In this document: positions 17,568 to 29,165 of the stretch, piece after piece | Numbering within the stretch: the stretch's first letter is position 1 | How the letters are laid out: every line of letters starts with the position of its first letter | DNA from: Methylobacterium sp. J-077 | GTDB taxonomy: Bacteria; Pseudomonadota; Alphaproteobacteria; Rhizobiales; Beijerinckiaceae | Direction: 5' to 3' | Length of the DNA: 64,000 bases | Assembly: GCF_022829365.1 (NCBI RefSeq) | Contig: NZ_JAKSYJ010000102.1 | Span: 1 to 64,000 of the forward strand | Position numbers and translations under genes: made by a program | Notes under the pieces: generated by a model | What the model was told of the DNA's origin: nothing | What the model saw: the letters and a program-made list of their open reading frames with translations, nothing else | Databases searched by the model: none

Positions 17568-18848
17568 CTACTCGGCCGGCGAGGGAACCGTGCCGACATG
17601 GTCGAGGCGCTGGTCGGAGGTGGTGAGCTGGCCCTCCCACTTGGCCACCGCGACGGTGGCGATGCTGTTGCCGAGCACGTTGGTCGCCGAGCGGCCCATA
17701 TCCAGGAACTGGTCGATGCCGATGATCAGCAGCAGGCCGGCCTCGGGGATGTTGAACTGCGTCAGCGTCGCGGAGATCACCACCAGCGAGGCGCGCGGCA
17801 CGCCGGCCATGCCCTTCGAGGTGACCATCAGGAGGAACAGCATCGTGAGCTGCTGACCCCAGGTGAGCGGGATGTTGTAGGCCTGCGCGATGAACATCAC
17901 CGCGAAGGTGCAGTACATCATCGAGCCGTCGAGGTTGAACGAGTAGCCCATCGGCAGCACGAACGAGGTGATGCGGTTGGGCACGCCGAACTGCTCGAGA
18001 TTGGTCAGCATCTTCGGGTAGGCCGCCTCGCTCGACGCGGTCGAGAAGGCGAGGACGAACGGCTCCTTGATCAGGTTGAACAGCCGCATGATGCCGTTGC
18101 CTCCGAGCATCAGGTAGCCGACGCCCATGAGGAGCGACCAAAGCACGACAAGGCCGGTATAGAACTCGATCAGGAACTTGCCGTAGGTGATCAGCACGCC
18201 GATCCCCTGCGTGGTGATCGTCGCAGCGATCGCCGCGAACACCGCCACGGGTGCGAACAGCATCACGTAGCCGGTCACCTTGAGCATGACGTCGGCCAGG
18301 CCCTCGATGCCCTGGGCCAGAAAGTGCCCCTTCTCGCCGAGCGCCGCCAGGGCGACGCCGAAGAAGATCGAGAACACCACGATCTGCAGGATCTCGTTGT
18401 TGGCCATCGCCTCCACGGCGCTCTTGGGCACCAGGTGGGTGACGAATTCCTTCAGCGACAGCGAGGCCGCCTTGAGGCCGGTGCCGGCGCCGACATCCGG
18501 CAGCGGCAGGTTCAGGTTGTGGCCCGGCTGCATCAGGTTGACCAGGACCAGGCCGAGCATCAGTGAGCAGAACGAGGCGCCGACGAACCACAGCAGCGCT
18601 TTGCCGCCGACCCGGCCGACCGCGGCGGTGTCGCCGAGATGCGCGATGCCGACCACCAGCGTCGAGAACACCAGCGGCGCGATGATCATCTTGATCAGCC
18701 GCAGGAAGATATCCGAGACCAGCGCGATGTAGCCGGCGATTTCCTTGGCCGTCTGCGGATCCGGCCAGGTGATGCTGCAGGCGTAGCCCACCGCGATCCC
18801 GAGCAGCATGCCGATGAAAATCAACGTCGTGAGCCGTGAACCCGACAT
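17568..18848 (-). CDS. Dicarboxylate/amino acid:cation symporter (DAACS, DctA/GltP type)
   Basis: 426 residues from the ATG at 18848, which has GGAG about 8 bases upstream. Eight membrane helices plus two re-entrant hairpins are expected. The serine-rich hairpin (A-F-S-T-A-S-S-E-A) and the N-L-D-G-S helix 7 motif are visible, and helix 8 has D-M-G-R-S-A-T-N-V-x-G-N. These residues bind substrate and cation in DctA and GltPh. The substrate is a C4-dicarboxylate or acidic amino acid. It is divergent from the liv operon and 30 bp upstream of the orphan GltI-like protein. Confidence 0.92.
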   Translation of the reverse strand: MSGSRLTTLIFIGMLLGIAVGYACSITWPDPQTAKEIAGYIALVSDIFLRLIKMIIAPLVFSTLVVGIAHLGDTAAVGRVGGKALLWFVGASFCSLMLGLVLVNLMQPGHNLNLPLPDVGAGTGLKAASLSLKEFVTHLVPKSAVEAMANNEILQIVVFSIFFGVALAALGEKGHFLAQGIEGLADVMLKVTGYVMLFAPVAVFAAIAATITTQGIGVLITYGKFLIEFYTGLVVLWSLLMGVGYLMLGGNGIMRLFNLIKEPFVLAFSTASSEAAYPKMLTNLEQFGVPNRITSFVLPMGYSFNLDGSMMYCTFAVMFIAQAYNIPLTWGQQLTMLFLLMVTSKGMAGVPRASLVVISATLTQFNIPEAGLLLIIGIDQFLDMGRSATNVLGNSIATVAVAKWEGQLTTSDQRLDHVGTVPSPAE

Positions 18849-19092
18849 CGGTACTGCTCCTCGTTGCCGCCCGGGATGGACCAGCATTGATTTTCGTTAA
18901 CGTGAAGCACGAACTACGCCAGATGCAAGCCCATTGGCGGGGTGTTACTGACCTGCCTGACTGTTTTCCCGGGACGTTCGCAGGGGGTTGAAACCTGTGG
19001 CCGGACGGCCGCAGCTGCGGTACGGGACTTGCTCTCCCGGCTCGCCTGCCGTTTCTGCAGGCTGGACGAAAAACCTACGCCCGCGAGAGTAC

Positions 19093-20009
19093 ATGGACGT
19101 CTTCGTACAGCAGCTGATAAACGGGCTGACGCTCGGTTCGATATACGGTCTGATCGCGATCGGTTACACGATGGTGTTCGGAATTATTGGAATGGTGAAC
19201 TTCGCCCACGGCGATGTCTTTATGGTATCCTGTTTCATCGCATTGATCACTTTCCTTCTGCTGACGACGTGGCTGGGGATCAGCTCGATCGCCCTGGCGT
19301 TCCTGGTGGTCCTCGTGGTCGCCATGGTGCTGACCGCCCTGTGGGGCTGGGCGATCGAGCGGATCGCGTACCGGCCGCTGCGCGGCTCGTTCCGCCTGGC
19401 GCCGCTGATCTCGGCGATCGGCGTCTCGATCTTCCTGTCGAACTTCGTCCAGGTGGTGCAGGGCGCGCGCAACAAGCCGACGCCGCCGATGCTGTCGGGC
19501 GGTATCACGCTGTTCGAGCGCGACGGCTACGCGGTGTTCCTGGCCTACAAGCAGATCCTGATCATGGCGGTCACGGCCGTGCTGCTCACCGGCTTCTGGT
19601 ATCTCGTGCAGCGCACCCCGTTCGGCCGGGCGCAGCGCGCCTGCGAGCAGGACCGCAAGATGGCCGCCCTGCTCGGCATCGACGTCGACCGGACGATCTC
19701 CCTGACCTTCGTGCTCGGCGCCGCTCTGGCGGCCGTCGCCGGCGTCCTCTACCTCATGTATTACGGCGTCGTGTCCTTCTCGGACGGGTTCGTGCCCGGC
19801 GTGAAAGCGTTCACCGCCGCCGTGCTCGGCGGCATCGGCTCGCTGCCCGGGGCCGTGCTCGGCGGCCTGATCATCGGGCTGATCGAGACCTTCTGGTCGG
19901 CCTACTTCTCCATCGAGTACAAGGACGTCGCCGCGTTCTCGATCCTGGCGATCGTGCTGATCTTCATGCCGTCCGGCATCCTGGGCCGTCCGGAGGTCGA
20001 GAAGGTCTG

Positions 20010-20010
<1 letters not shown>
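19093..20010 (+). CDS. livH: Branched-chain amino acid ABC transporter permease LivH
   Basis: 305 residues from the ATG at 19093; an in-frame start further upstream would add a non-homologous Arg/Cys-rich stretch. The opening [20 protein letters not shown] is diagnostic of LivH, followed by V-N-F-A-H-G-D and later [16 protein letters not shown]. It is one half of the inner-membrane channel for Leu/Ile/Val import and overlaps livM by one base (TGATG). It is the first gene of livH-livM-livG-livF-(DUF6867)-livK. Confidence 0.94.
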
Positions 20011-23138
<3,128 letters not shown>

Positions 23139-23142
<4 letters not shown>

Positions 23143-23516
23143 GCATGCTGCAGGGGATCCTGTACGAGGAGGAATCGGCCTGGCTGTTCCTGCTCGTCAC
23201 CGTGGTGATGGGCGGCTGGGCCGGCTGGATGGCGGCCCGGGCGGTCGCCCGGGGCTGGCGGCCGTTCTGGCAATGCGCGGCCGCGCTGCTCCTCGTGGCC
23301 GCGGCCGTGCGCTTCATCCATTTCGCGCTGTTTTCCGGGACGCTGGTCTCGCTGCACTACTATGCGGTGGACGCGATCGTGATCATGATCATCGGCACGG
23401 CGGGCTTTCGGGTCACGCGCACGCGCCAGATAACGAGCCAGTACCGCTGGCTCTACGAGAAGACCTCTCCCCTGACGTGGCGCGAACGGGCGCCCGTCTC
23501 CGGTGAGGTCGGGTGA
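23139..23516 (+). CDS. Small membrane protein of the liv operon, DUF6867-like
   Basis: 125 residues with three hydrophobic helices (about 14-33, 44-62 and 72-92) and a polar C-terminus. It overlaps livF by an ATGA junction. I recall this protein in the liv operons of Hyphomicrobiales, grouped as DUF6867, with no function assigned. Its fixed position between livF and livK and the coupled start suggest an accessory subunit or chaperone of the transporter; that is inference. Confidence 0.8.
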
Positions 23517-23566
23517 GTTCGGCCGGATCCACCGGGACGGACTAACGATCGAAGGGGATGTTCGCG

Positions 23567-24703
23567 ATGAGATCGATTCTGCTGGCCGGGCTCGCCCTCG
23601 GCACGATGATCGCTGCGGCCGGAGAGACGGGAGCCTTCGCCGCCGAGGTCAAGCTCGGCATCGCCGCGCCGATCACCGGCAACAGCGCCGCCATCGGGGC
23701 GCAGATCAAGAACGGCGCCAGCCAGGCCGTCGAGGACCTCAACAAGGCGGGCACCCTCAAGGGCACGACCTTGACGGTCACGGTCGGCGACGACGCCTCC
23801 GACCCCAAGCAGGGCGTCTCGGTGGCCAACAAGTTCGCCAGCGACGGCGTGAAGGTGGTGGTCGGAGACTACAATTCCGGCGTGTCGATCCCGGCCTCCG
23901 ACGTCTATCTCGACGCCGGCATCATCCAGGTCACCCCGGCTTCCACCAACGTGAAGTTCACCGAGCGCGGGATGTGGAACACCTTCCGCACCTGCGGCCG
24001 CGACGACCAGCAGGGTGCCGTGGCGGGGGCGTATCTCGTCGCGCACTATAAGGACAAGAAGATCGCCTTCGTCCACGACAAGACCCCCTATGGCAAGGGC
24101 CTGGCCGACGAGACGCTGATGGTGCTCAAGGCCAAGGGCGTGAAGCCGGTCATGTTCGAAGGCATCAACCCGGGTGAGAAGGACTATTCGGCGCTGGTTT
24201 CCAAGCTGAAATCGGCCAATGTCGACATCGTCTATTTCGGCGGCTACTACACCGAAGCCGGGCTGATCCTGCGCCAGATGCGCGACCAGGGCCTCAAGGC
24301 TCCGCTGATGGGCGGCGACGGCATGGTCGACCGCGAGCTGGTGGCGATCGCCGGTCCGGCCGCCGAGGGCACCCTGACCACCTTCCCCCCGGACGCCCGC
24401 AAGAATCCCAACGCCAAGGCCGCGCTCGCCGCGTTCAAGGCCAAGAACATCGATCCCGAGGGCTACACGCTCTACTCCTACGCGGCCGTGCAGGTGCTCG
24501 CCAAGGCGATGGCCGAGACCGGCTCCAGCGACGGCAAGAAGCTCGCCGAGTGGCTGCACCAGGGCAAGCCGACCGAGACCGTGGTCGGCCCGATCGCCTA
24601 CGACAAGAAAGGCGACATCACCCGGCCGGACTACGTCCTGTACGAGTGGAAGAAGGGCGCCGACGGCAAGATCGACTATACCGGCAACGAACTGACCAAG
24701 TAA
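23567..24703 (+). CDS. livK: Branched-chain amino acid ABC transporter substrate-binding protein LivK-like
   Basis: 378 residues from the ATG at 23567, whose AGGGG sits about 9 bases upstream; an ATG three codons earlier is also in frame. A signal peptide ends near A-F-A-A-E. The mature fold is type I periplasmic binding: V-K-L-G-I-A-A-P-I-T-G-N-S-A-A-I-G, later V-T-P-A-S-T-N and K-I-A-F-V-H-D-K-T-P-Y-G-K-G. It delivers Leu/Ile/Val-type substrates to LivHM. A perfect 16-bp hairpin follows the stop. Confidence 0.93.
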   Translation: MRSILLAGLALGTMIAAAGETGAFAAEVKLGIAAPITGNSAAIGAQIKNGASQAVEDLNKAGTLKGTTLTVTVGDDASDPKQGVSVANKFASDGVKVVVGDYNSGVSIPASDVYLDAGIIQVTPASTNVKFTERGMWNTFRTCGRDDQQGAVAGAYLVAHYKDKKIAFVHDKTPYGKGLADETLMVLKAKGVKPVMFEGINPGEKDYSALVSKLKSANVDIVYFGGYYTEAGLILRQMRDQGLKAPLMGGDGMVDRELVAIAGPAAEGTLTTFPPDARKNPNAKAALAAFKAKNIDPEGYTLYSYAAVQVLAKAMAETGSSDGKKLAEWLHQGKPTETVVGPIAYDKKGDITRPDYVLYEWKKGADGKIDYTGNELTK

Positions 24704-24720
24704 TCCGCACCGCATTCCCG

Positions 24721-24760
24721 ACCGACGCCGCCCCGCCCGACCGTGCGGGGCGGCGTCGGT
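24721..24760 (+). terminator. Terminator hairpin after livK
   Basis: A perfect 16-bp stem (24721-24736 with 24745-24760) and an 8-base loop lie 17 bp after the livK stop. No clear T-run follows, so it may work as a weak intrinsic terminator or as an mRNA-protecting 3' stem. Confidence 0.65.
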
Positions 24761-24891
24761 GTATCGGAAGTGGTGGAATCGTAAGCCTTAATCGCCCTCG
24801 CGCCCGCCCCACCCCGTGCGTACGCCCAAGAATTGTGCATGATGCCGGCGGCGCGCGGGAGCAATCGACTCGACGTACCGGAGGAGACCGG

Positions 24892-25098
24892 ATGACGGTG
24901 ACGGAACAGGCGACCGTGGACGCGTGCGCGACGGTGGCGGTTGTTCTTCCGTCGTCTGCCACGATGCAGCGCGGCGCCGCGGCCAGTCTCTCGGCACCAT
25001 CATTGCAAAGGCGTCGCCCGAGCGGGCGGGCCCGAGCGCCAAGCCGCCAGCCGATCCCGTTCGGCCTGATCCAGGAGTTCCGTACCGATGCAGTCTGA
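24892..25098 (+). CDS. Possible small leader ORF upstream of gltI
   Basis: 68 codons from an ATG with an excellent ribosome-binding site (CCGGAGGAGACCGG directly before it), ending 11 bp inside the gltI gene in another frame. The protein (start MTVTEQATVDACATVAVVLP) has no recognisable domain; the second half is Arg/Pro rich like random GC-rich sequence. It could be a translated leader coupling into gltI, or a chance open frame. Confidence 0.3.
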   Translation: MTVTEQATVDACATVAVVLPSSATMQRGAAASLSAPSLQRRRPSGRARAPSRQPIPFGLIQEFRTDAV

Positions 25099-26011
25099 TA
25101 TCGCTCGCCGCGGCCTTGCCGCGGCGCTCGGCCTGAGCCTCGCCCTGGCCCCCCTCGGCCTGCAGGCCGAGGAACTGACCGGCACCCTCAAGAAGGTGAA
25201 GGACAGCGGGGCCATCACCATCGGTTACCGCGACGCCTCCGTGCCGTTCTCCTATCTCGGCGGCGACCAGAAGCCGATCGGCTACGCCCTCGACATCTGC
25301 TTCAAGATCGCCGACGCCGTGAAGGCCAATCTCGGCCTGCCGAATCTGGAGGTGAAGCTCAACCCGGTCACCTCCGCCACCCGCATCCCGCTGATGGCGA
25401 ACGGCACGATCGACCTCGAATGCGGCTCGACCACCAACAACGCCGAGCGCGAGAAGCAGGTAAGCTTCACCAACTCGCACTTCCTGACCGCGACCCGCTA
25501 CGTCTCGAAGAAGTCGTCCAACCTGCACACGATCGAGGACCTGAAGGGCAAGACCGTCGTGTCGACCTCGGGCACCACGAACATCAAGCAGATCAACGAG
25601 GCCAACACCGAGCGGAAGCTCGGCCTCACGATCCTGCCGGCCAAGGACCATGCCGAGGCGTTCCTGATGGTCGAGACCGGCCGCGCCGTGGCCTTCGTGA
25701 TGGACGACGTGCTGCTCGCCTCGCTGGCCGCTTCCGCCAAGGATCCTTCGGCCTTCGAGATCTCCACCGAGGCGCTGTCGAAGCCCGAGCCCTACGGCAT
25801 CATGCTGCGCAAGGACGACGCGCCGTTCAAGAAGGTCGCCGACGAGGCCACCTCGAAGCTCTACACGAGCCCCGAGGGCAAGGCCCTCTACGACAAGTGG
25901 TTCACCAAGCCGATCCCGCCGCGCAACATCAACCTCAACCTGCCGATGAGCGCGGAGATGACCAAGCAGTTCACGACGCCGATCGCGAGCCCCGATCCGG
26001 CGGCCTACTGA
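25088..26011 (+). CDS. gltI: Glutamate/aspartate-type ABC transporter substrate-binding protein
   Basis: 307 residues with a signal peptide ending near L-Q-A-E-E. GltI hallmarks are clear: I-T-I-G-Y-R-D-A-S-V-P-F-S-Y, D-L-E-C-G-S-T-T-N-N-A-E-R, V-V-S-T-S-G-T-T, R-A-V-A-F-V-M-D-D, Y-G-I-M-L-R-K-D-D and P-I-P-P-R-N-I-N-L-N. It binds acidic amino acids in the periplasm and opens the gltIJKL operon. A hairpin after the gene probably sets higher levels of the binding protein than of the permease. Confidence 0.92.
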   Translation: MQSDIARRGLAAALGLSLALAPLGLQAEELTGTLKKVKDSGAITIGYRDASVPFSYLGGDQKPIGYALDICFKIADAVKANLGLPNLEVKLNPVTSATRIPLMANGTIDLECGSTTNNAEREKQVSFTNSHFLTATRYVSKKSSNLHTIEDLKGKTVVSTSGTTNIKQINEANTERKLGLTILPAKDHAEAFLMVETGRAVAFVMDDVLLASLAASAKDPSAFEISTEALSKPEPYGIMLRKDDAPFKKVADEATSKLYTSPEGKALYDKWFTKPIPPRNINLNLPMSAEMTKQFTTPIASPDPAAY

Positions 26012-26029
26012 GCGATCGCCGAGGATGAT

Positions 26030-26066
26030 GCGCACCGCGGGCCTTTGATGCCTGCGGTGCGCCTTT
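26030..26066 (+). terminator. Intra-operon hairpin between gltI and gltJ
   Basis: GCGCACCGCGGGC pairs with GCCTGCGGTGCGC across a 7-base loop with one mismatch, followed by CTTTTAA. The placement, directly after a binding-protein gene and before the permease genes, is typical of a partial terminator or stabilising stem. Confidence 0.6.
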
Positions 26067-26090
26067 TAAGGGCGGGGTAGAAGCGGCACC

Positions 26091-26813
26091 ATGAACTACA
26101 ATTGGAACTGGCGGATCTTCTTCGACGCCTCGCCCGAGGGCAACGGCACCTATCTCGACATGCTGCTCTCCGGGCTCATGTGGACGATCGCGACCGCCCT
26201 GTGCTCGTGGTTCATCGCGTTCTTCCTCGGCTCCCTGATCGGAGTGCTGCGGACCCTTCCGTCGAAGACCGCCAACGCGATCGGCACGGCCTATGTCGAG
26301 CTGTTCCGCAACGTGCCGCTGCTGGTGCAGATGTTCCTCTGGTACTTCGTGCTGCCCGAAGTGGTGCCGACGCAGGTCGGCGACGCGATCAAGCAGATGC
26401 CCGATGCGCCGTTCTATACGGCTGTGGTGTGCCTCGGCTTCTTCACCGCCTCGCGGGTGGCCGAGCAGGTCCGCGCCGGCATCCAGTCGCTGCCGCGCGG
26501 CCAGGGCATGGCCGGCACCGCGATGGGGTTCACGGTCTACCAGACCTACCGCTACGTCCTGCTGCCCAACGCCTACCGGATCATCCTGCCGCCGATGACC
26601 TCGGAATTCCTGAACAACCTCAAGAACACCTCCGTGGCCCTCACCATCGGCCTCCTCGAGCTGACCGCCCGGGCCCGGTCGATGCAGGAATTCTCGTTCC
26701 AGGTGTTCGAGGCGTTCACCGCGGCCACCCTGCTCTACGTGATCATCAATCTCGTGGTGGTCACCGCGGCGACCTACTTGGAGCGCGCCGTCGCGATTCC
26801 CGGCCAGCGCTGA
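26091..26813 (+). CDS. gltJ: Amino acid ABC transporter permease GltJ-like
   Basis: 240 residues with about five membrane helices. The opening [11 protein letters not shown] resembles GltJ. The HisMQ-type core is seen as [18 protein letters not shown] and the E-A-A-like loop [11 protein letters not shown] that contacts the ATPase. It pairs with GltK to form the channel and lies 79 bp after gltI, just past the hairpin. Confidence 0.9.
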   Translation: MNYNWNWRIFFDASPEGNGTYLDMLLSGLMWTIATALCSWFIAFFLGSLIGVLRTLPSKTANAIGTAYVELFRNVPLLVQMFLWYFVLPEVVPTQVGDAIKQMPDAPFYTAVVCLGFFTASRVAEQVRAGIQSLPRGQGMAGTAMGFTVYQTYRYVLLPNAYRIILPPMTSEFLNNLKNTSVALTIGLLELTARARSMQEFSFQVFEAFTAATLLYVIINLVVVTAATYLERAVAIPGQR

Positions 26814-26876
26814 GGCGTCGGCCCGCCCCTCGATTTCCCCGCTCCGCCGGCACCCGGCCACCGCGAACAGGCCCCG

Positions 26877-27569
26877 ATGCTCTCGAATTTCGATTACTCC
26901 GTCATCCTCTCGTCCCTGCCCTACCTGTTCGGGCAGGGCATGGTCTTCACGGTGACCCTCACCGCCATGGCGGCGGTCGGCGGCGTCGTGATCGGCACAC
27001 TGCTGGCGATGGCCCGGCTCTCGAGCGTGCCGGGCCTGAGCCATGTCGCCAAGGGCTATGTCGAGCTGTGCCGCTCGCTGCCGCTGGTGCTGGTGATCTT
27101 CTGGTTCTACTTCCTGGTGCCGTATATCGGCGCCTACGTGACCGGCGCCTCGACCCCGATCCAGGTCGGCGCCTTCCCGTCGGCGCTGATCACCTTCATG
27201 GCGTTCGAGGCGGCCTACTTCTCCGAGATCATGCGGGCGGGCATCCAGTCGATCCCCAAGGGGCAGACCGGGGCGGCTCTGGCGCTTGGGATGAACTACT
27301 GGCAGACCATGGCCAACGTCGTCCTGCCCCAGGCCTTCCGCAACATGCTGCCGCTGCTGCTGACGCAGACCGTGGTGCTGTTCCAAGATACGTCGCTGGT
27401 CTACGTGCTCTCGCTGACCGATTTCATGGGCGCCGCCTCGAAGGTGGCGCAGCGCGACGGCCGCCTCGTCGAGATGTATATCTTCGCCGCCATCGTCTAC
27501 TTCGTGATCTGCTTCACGGCCTCGTTCCTGGTGCGTCGCCTGCAGCGCCGCGTCGCCATCATCCGCTGA
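26877..27569 (+). CDS. gltK: Amino acid ABC transporter permease GltK-like
   Basis: 230 residues, about five helices. It shows the His/Glu/Gln/Arg permease pattern: [20 protein letters not shown] and the coupling loop [12 protein letters not shown]. It follows gltJ by 63 bp and precedes the ATPase gene by 20 bp. It forms the second half of the inner-membrane channel. Confidence 0.9.
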   Translation: MLSNFDYSVILSSLPYLFGQGMVFTVTLTAMAAVGGVVIGTLLAMARLSSVPGLSHVAKGYVELCRSLPLVLVIFWFYFLVPYIGAYVTGASTPIQVGAFPSALITFMAFEAAYFSEIMRAGIQSIPKGQTGAALALGMNYWQTMANVVLPQAFRNMLPLLLTQTVVLFQDTSLVYVLSLTDFMGAASKVAQRDGRLVEMYIFAAIVYFVICFTASFLVRRLQRRVAIIR

Positions 27570-27589
27570 CCGACACTGGAGTCCGCGCC

Positions 27590-28450
27590 ATGACCTCGAC
27601 CCCGATGCCGGCACCCTCCGTCAAGGAACCCGTCGCCGACGCCACCCACGCCCCGCGGGACGCCGGGCTGCAGCCGGGGAGCCTCATCTCCGGCGCGCCG
27701 GTGGCGGCGCCCGGCGAGACGATGATCGCCATCGACAACATCAGCAAATGGTACGGCGACTTCCAGGTGCTGACCAATTGCACCACCCAGGTCGCCAAGG
27801 GCGAGGTCGTGGTGGTCTGCGGCCCCTCGGGCTCGGGCAAGTCGACCCTGATCAAGTGCGTCAACGCCCTGGAGCCGTTCCAGAAGGGCCAGATCACGGT
27901 CGCCGGCACCAAGGTCGTCGACAAGACGACCAACCTGCCGAAACTCCGCTCCCGGGTCGGCATGGTGTTCCAGCATTTCGAGCTGTTTCCGCATCTTTCG
28001 ATCACCGAGAACCTCACCATGGCCCAGCGCAAGGTCCTGGGCCGCAGCGCCGAGGACGCCAAGAAGCGCGGCCTCGACCTGCTGGCCCGGGTGGGCTTGA
28101 GCGCCCAGGCGACCAAATTCCCGGGTCAGCTCTCGGGCGGTCAGCAGCAGCGCGTGGCGATCGCCCGGGCGCTCGCGATGAACCCGGTGGTGATGCTGTT
28201 CGACGAGCCGACCTCCGCCCTCGACCCCGAGATGGTCGGCGAGGTGCTCGACGTGATGGTGGAGCTCGCCAAGGAGGGCATGACCATGATGGTCGTGACC
28301 CACGAGATGGGCTTCGCCCGCAAGGTCGCCGACCGGGTGATCTTCATGGACCGCGGCGAGATCGTCGAGGACGCCAAGAAGGAGGACTTCTTCGGCAGCC
28401 CCCGCTCCGAGCGCGCCCAGACCTTTTTGTCGAAGATCCTGCAGCACTAA
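27590..28450 (+). CDS. gltL: Amino acid ABC transporter ATP-binding protein GltL-like, with N-terminal extension
   Basis: 286 residues, about 45 more than usual because of a Pro/Ala-rich N-terminal tail before the ATPase begins at [14 protein letters not shown]. Walker [21 protein letters not shown] (Q-loop), signature [15 protein letters not shown] and Walker [13 protein letters not shown] are all intact. A later start at M45 would give the standard size, but the start at 27590 fits the operon spacing. Last gene of gltIJKL. Confidence 0.92.
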   Translation: MTSTPMPAPSVKEPVADATHAPRDAGLQPGSLISGAPVAAPGETMIAIDNISKWYGDFQVLTNCTTQVAKGEVVVVCGPSGSGKSTLIKCVNALEPFQKGQITVAGTKVVDKTTNLPKLRSRVGMVFQHFELFPHLSITENLTMAQRKVLGRSAEDAKKRGLDLLARVGLSAQATKFPGQLSGGQQQRVAIARALAMNPVVMLFDEPTSALDPEMVGEVLDVMVELAKEGMTMMVVTHEMGFARKVADRVIFMDRGEIVEDAKKEDFFGSPRSERAQTFLSKILQH

Positions 28451-28643
28451 GAATCCTCCGCACGCGATCGCAGACACTCCTGGGCGGCGCGGGAGACAGG
28501 ATCGCTTCTCCCCCCGCCCAGCGGTTTCCTGCGCGCGTCCGTCCGGCCGGGCTTGCAGCGGCTGGTCGGACACATGATGATCCGGCACGAGAAGCGAGGC
28601 CTCCGTCGCGGGCCGGGCGTCTAGCTGGGCCTGACCCGCCACG

Positions 28644-28937
28644 ATGGTGCCGCCGCCGCGCAACCTGCCGGGCTTTCCGGACGCCGTAAGGCTGAAGCCG
28701 AAAACGGCCAGGCCCGGCGGAGGCTTGAGGATGCGGTGGAAGGACTCGAGCGGCACGATCTATGAACGGGACTACCAGCACGGGCACGTCGAGAAGTATG
28801 ATGCGCGCGGCACCCATCTCGGCGGATACGATCCGGTCACAGGCTGGCGTATAGCGAGGGCCGACGGCACGGGGCGCGTTGAGCCACGCAGGTCGACCAT
28901 ATCGTGCCCGGATACGACAAGGGCACGGAACGCCTGA
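28644..28937 (+). CDS. Orphan colicin E3-type cytotoxic ribonuclease domain
   Basis: 97 residues, almost entirely the C-terminal 16S-rRNA-cleaving domain of colicin E3-like bacteriocins and polymorphic toxins. A Pro-rich leader with P-K-T-A-R-P-G-G-G-L-R-M-R-W-K leads into I-Y-E-R-D-Y-Q-H-G-H-V-E-K-Y and H-L-G-G-Y-D-P-V-T-G. Asp43, His46, Glu50 and Arg78 match colicin E3 Asp510, His513, Glu517 and Arg545 with identical spacing. No receptor-binding, translocation, Rhs or CdiA part precedes it: the frame has a stop at 28632-28634. About 16 residues after the usual V-E-P end may be read-through. It overlaps the next gene by 34 bp. Confidence 0.72.
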   Translation: MVPPPRNLPGFPDAVRLKPKTARPGGGLRMRWKDSSGTIYERDYQHGHVEKYDARGTHLGGYDPVTGWRIARADGTGRVEPRRSTISCPDTTRARNA

Positions 28938-29134
28938 CCATCGAGCACGACGTCCCGGACGCTCTTTTCGCGGAGGTGCGAAGCCTCGCCCAAGTGCCTG
29001 ACACTGATCAGCTGGCTCTCGGCTCGTACCCGCTCAGCCTGTCGGCGGTCCGCAGAATCGCCTTCCAGATCGCCGCGCCGCTGAACGTCGACGCCTACGA
29101 TTGGTACTTGGAGCCGGTCACGCGCGAGCCCTGA
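28904..29134 (+). CDS. Small acidic protein, probable immunity protein to the RNase domain
   Basis: 76 residues from a GTG at 28904, overlapping the toxin gene by 34 bp. The frame is open back to 28883, so the exact start is uncertain. It is acidic (about twice as many Asp/Glu as Lys/Arg), with Y-D-K-G-T-E-R-L near the N-terminus, G-S-Y-P-L-S in the middle and D-A-Y-D-W-Y-L-E at the end. This layout recalls small proteins (possibly DUF7683) encoded next to polymorphic toxins. It does not obviously match colicin Im3. The immunity role is inferred from size, charge and position. Confidence 0.55.
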   Translation: MPGYDKGTERLTIEHDVPDALFAEVRSLAQVPDTDQLALGSYPLSLSAVRRIAFQIAAPLNVDAYDWYLEPVTREP

Positions 29135-29165
29135 GCGTTCCCATCTCGGCCTCGACCGGCTTGCG

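Noticed and set aside
28344..28817. Antisense frame overlapping gltL and the RNase gene, as a possible toxin body or regulator.
   Set aside because: Composition is Arg/Pro/Ala-rich without motif or RBS.
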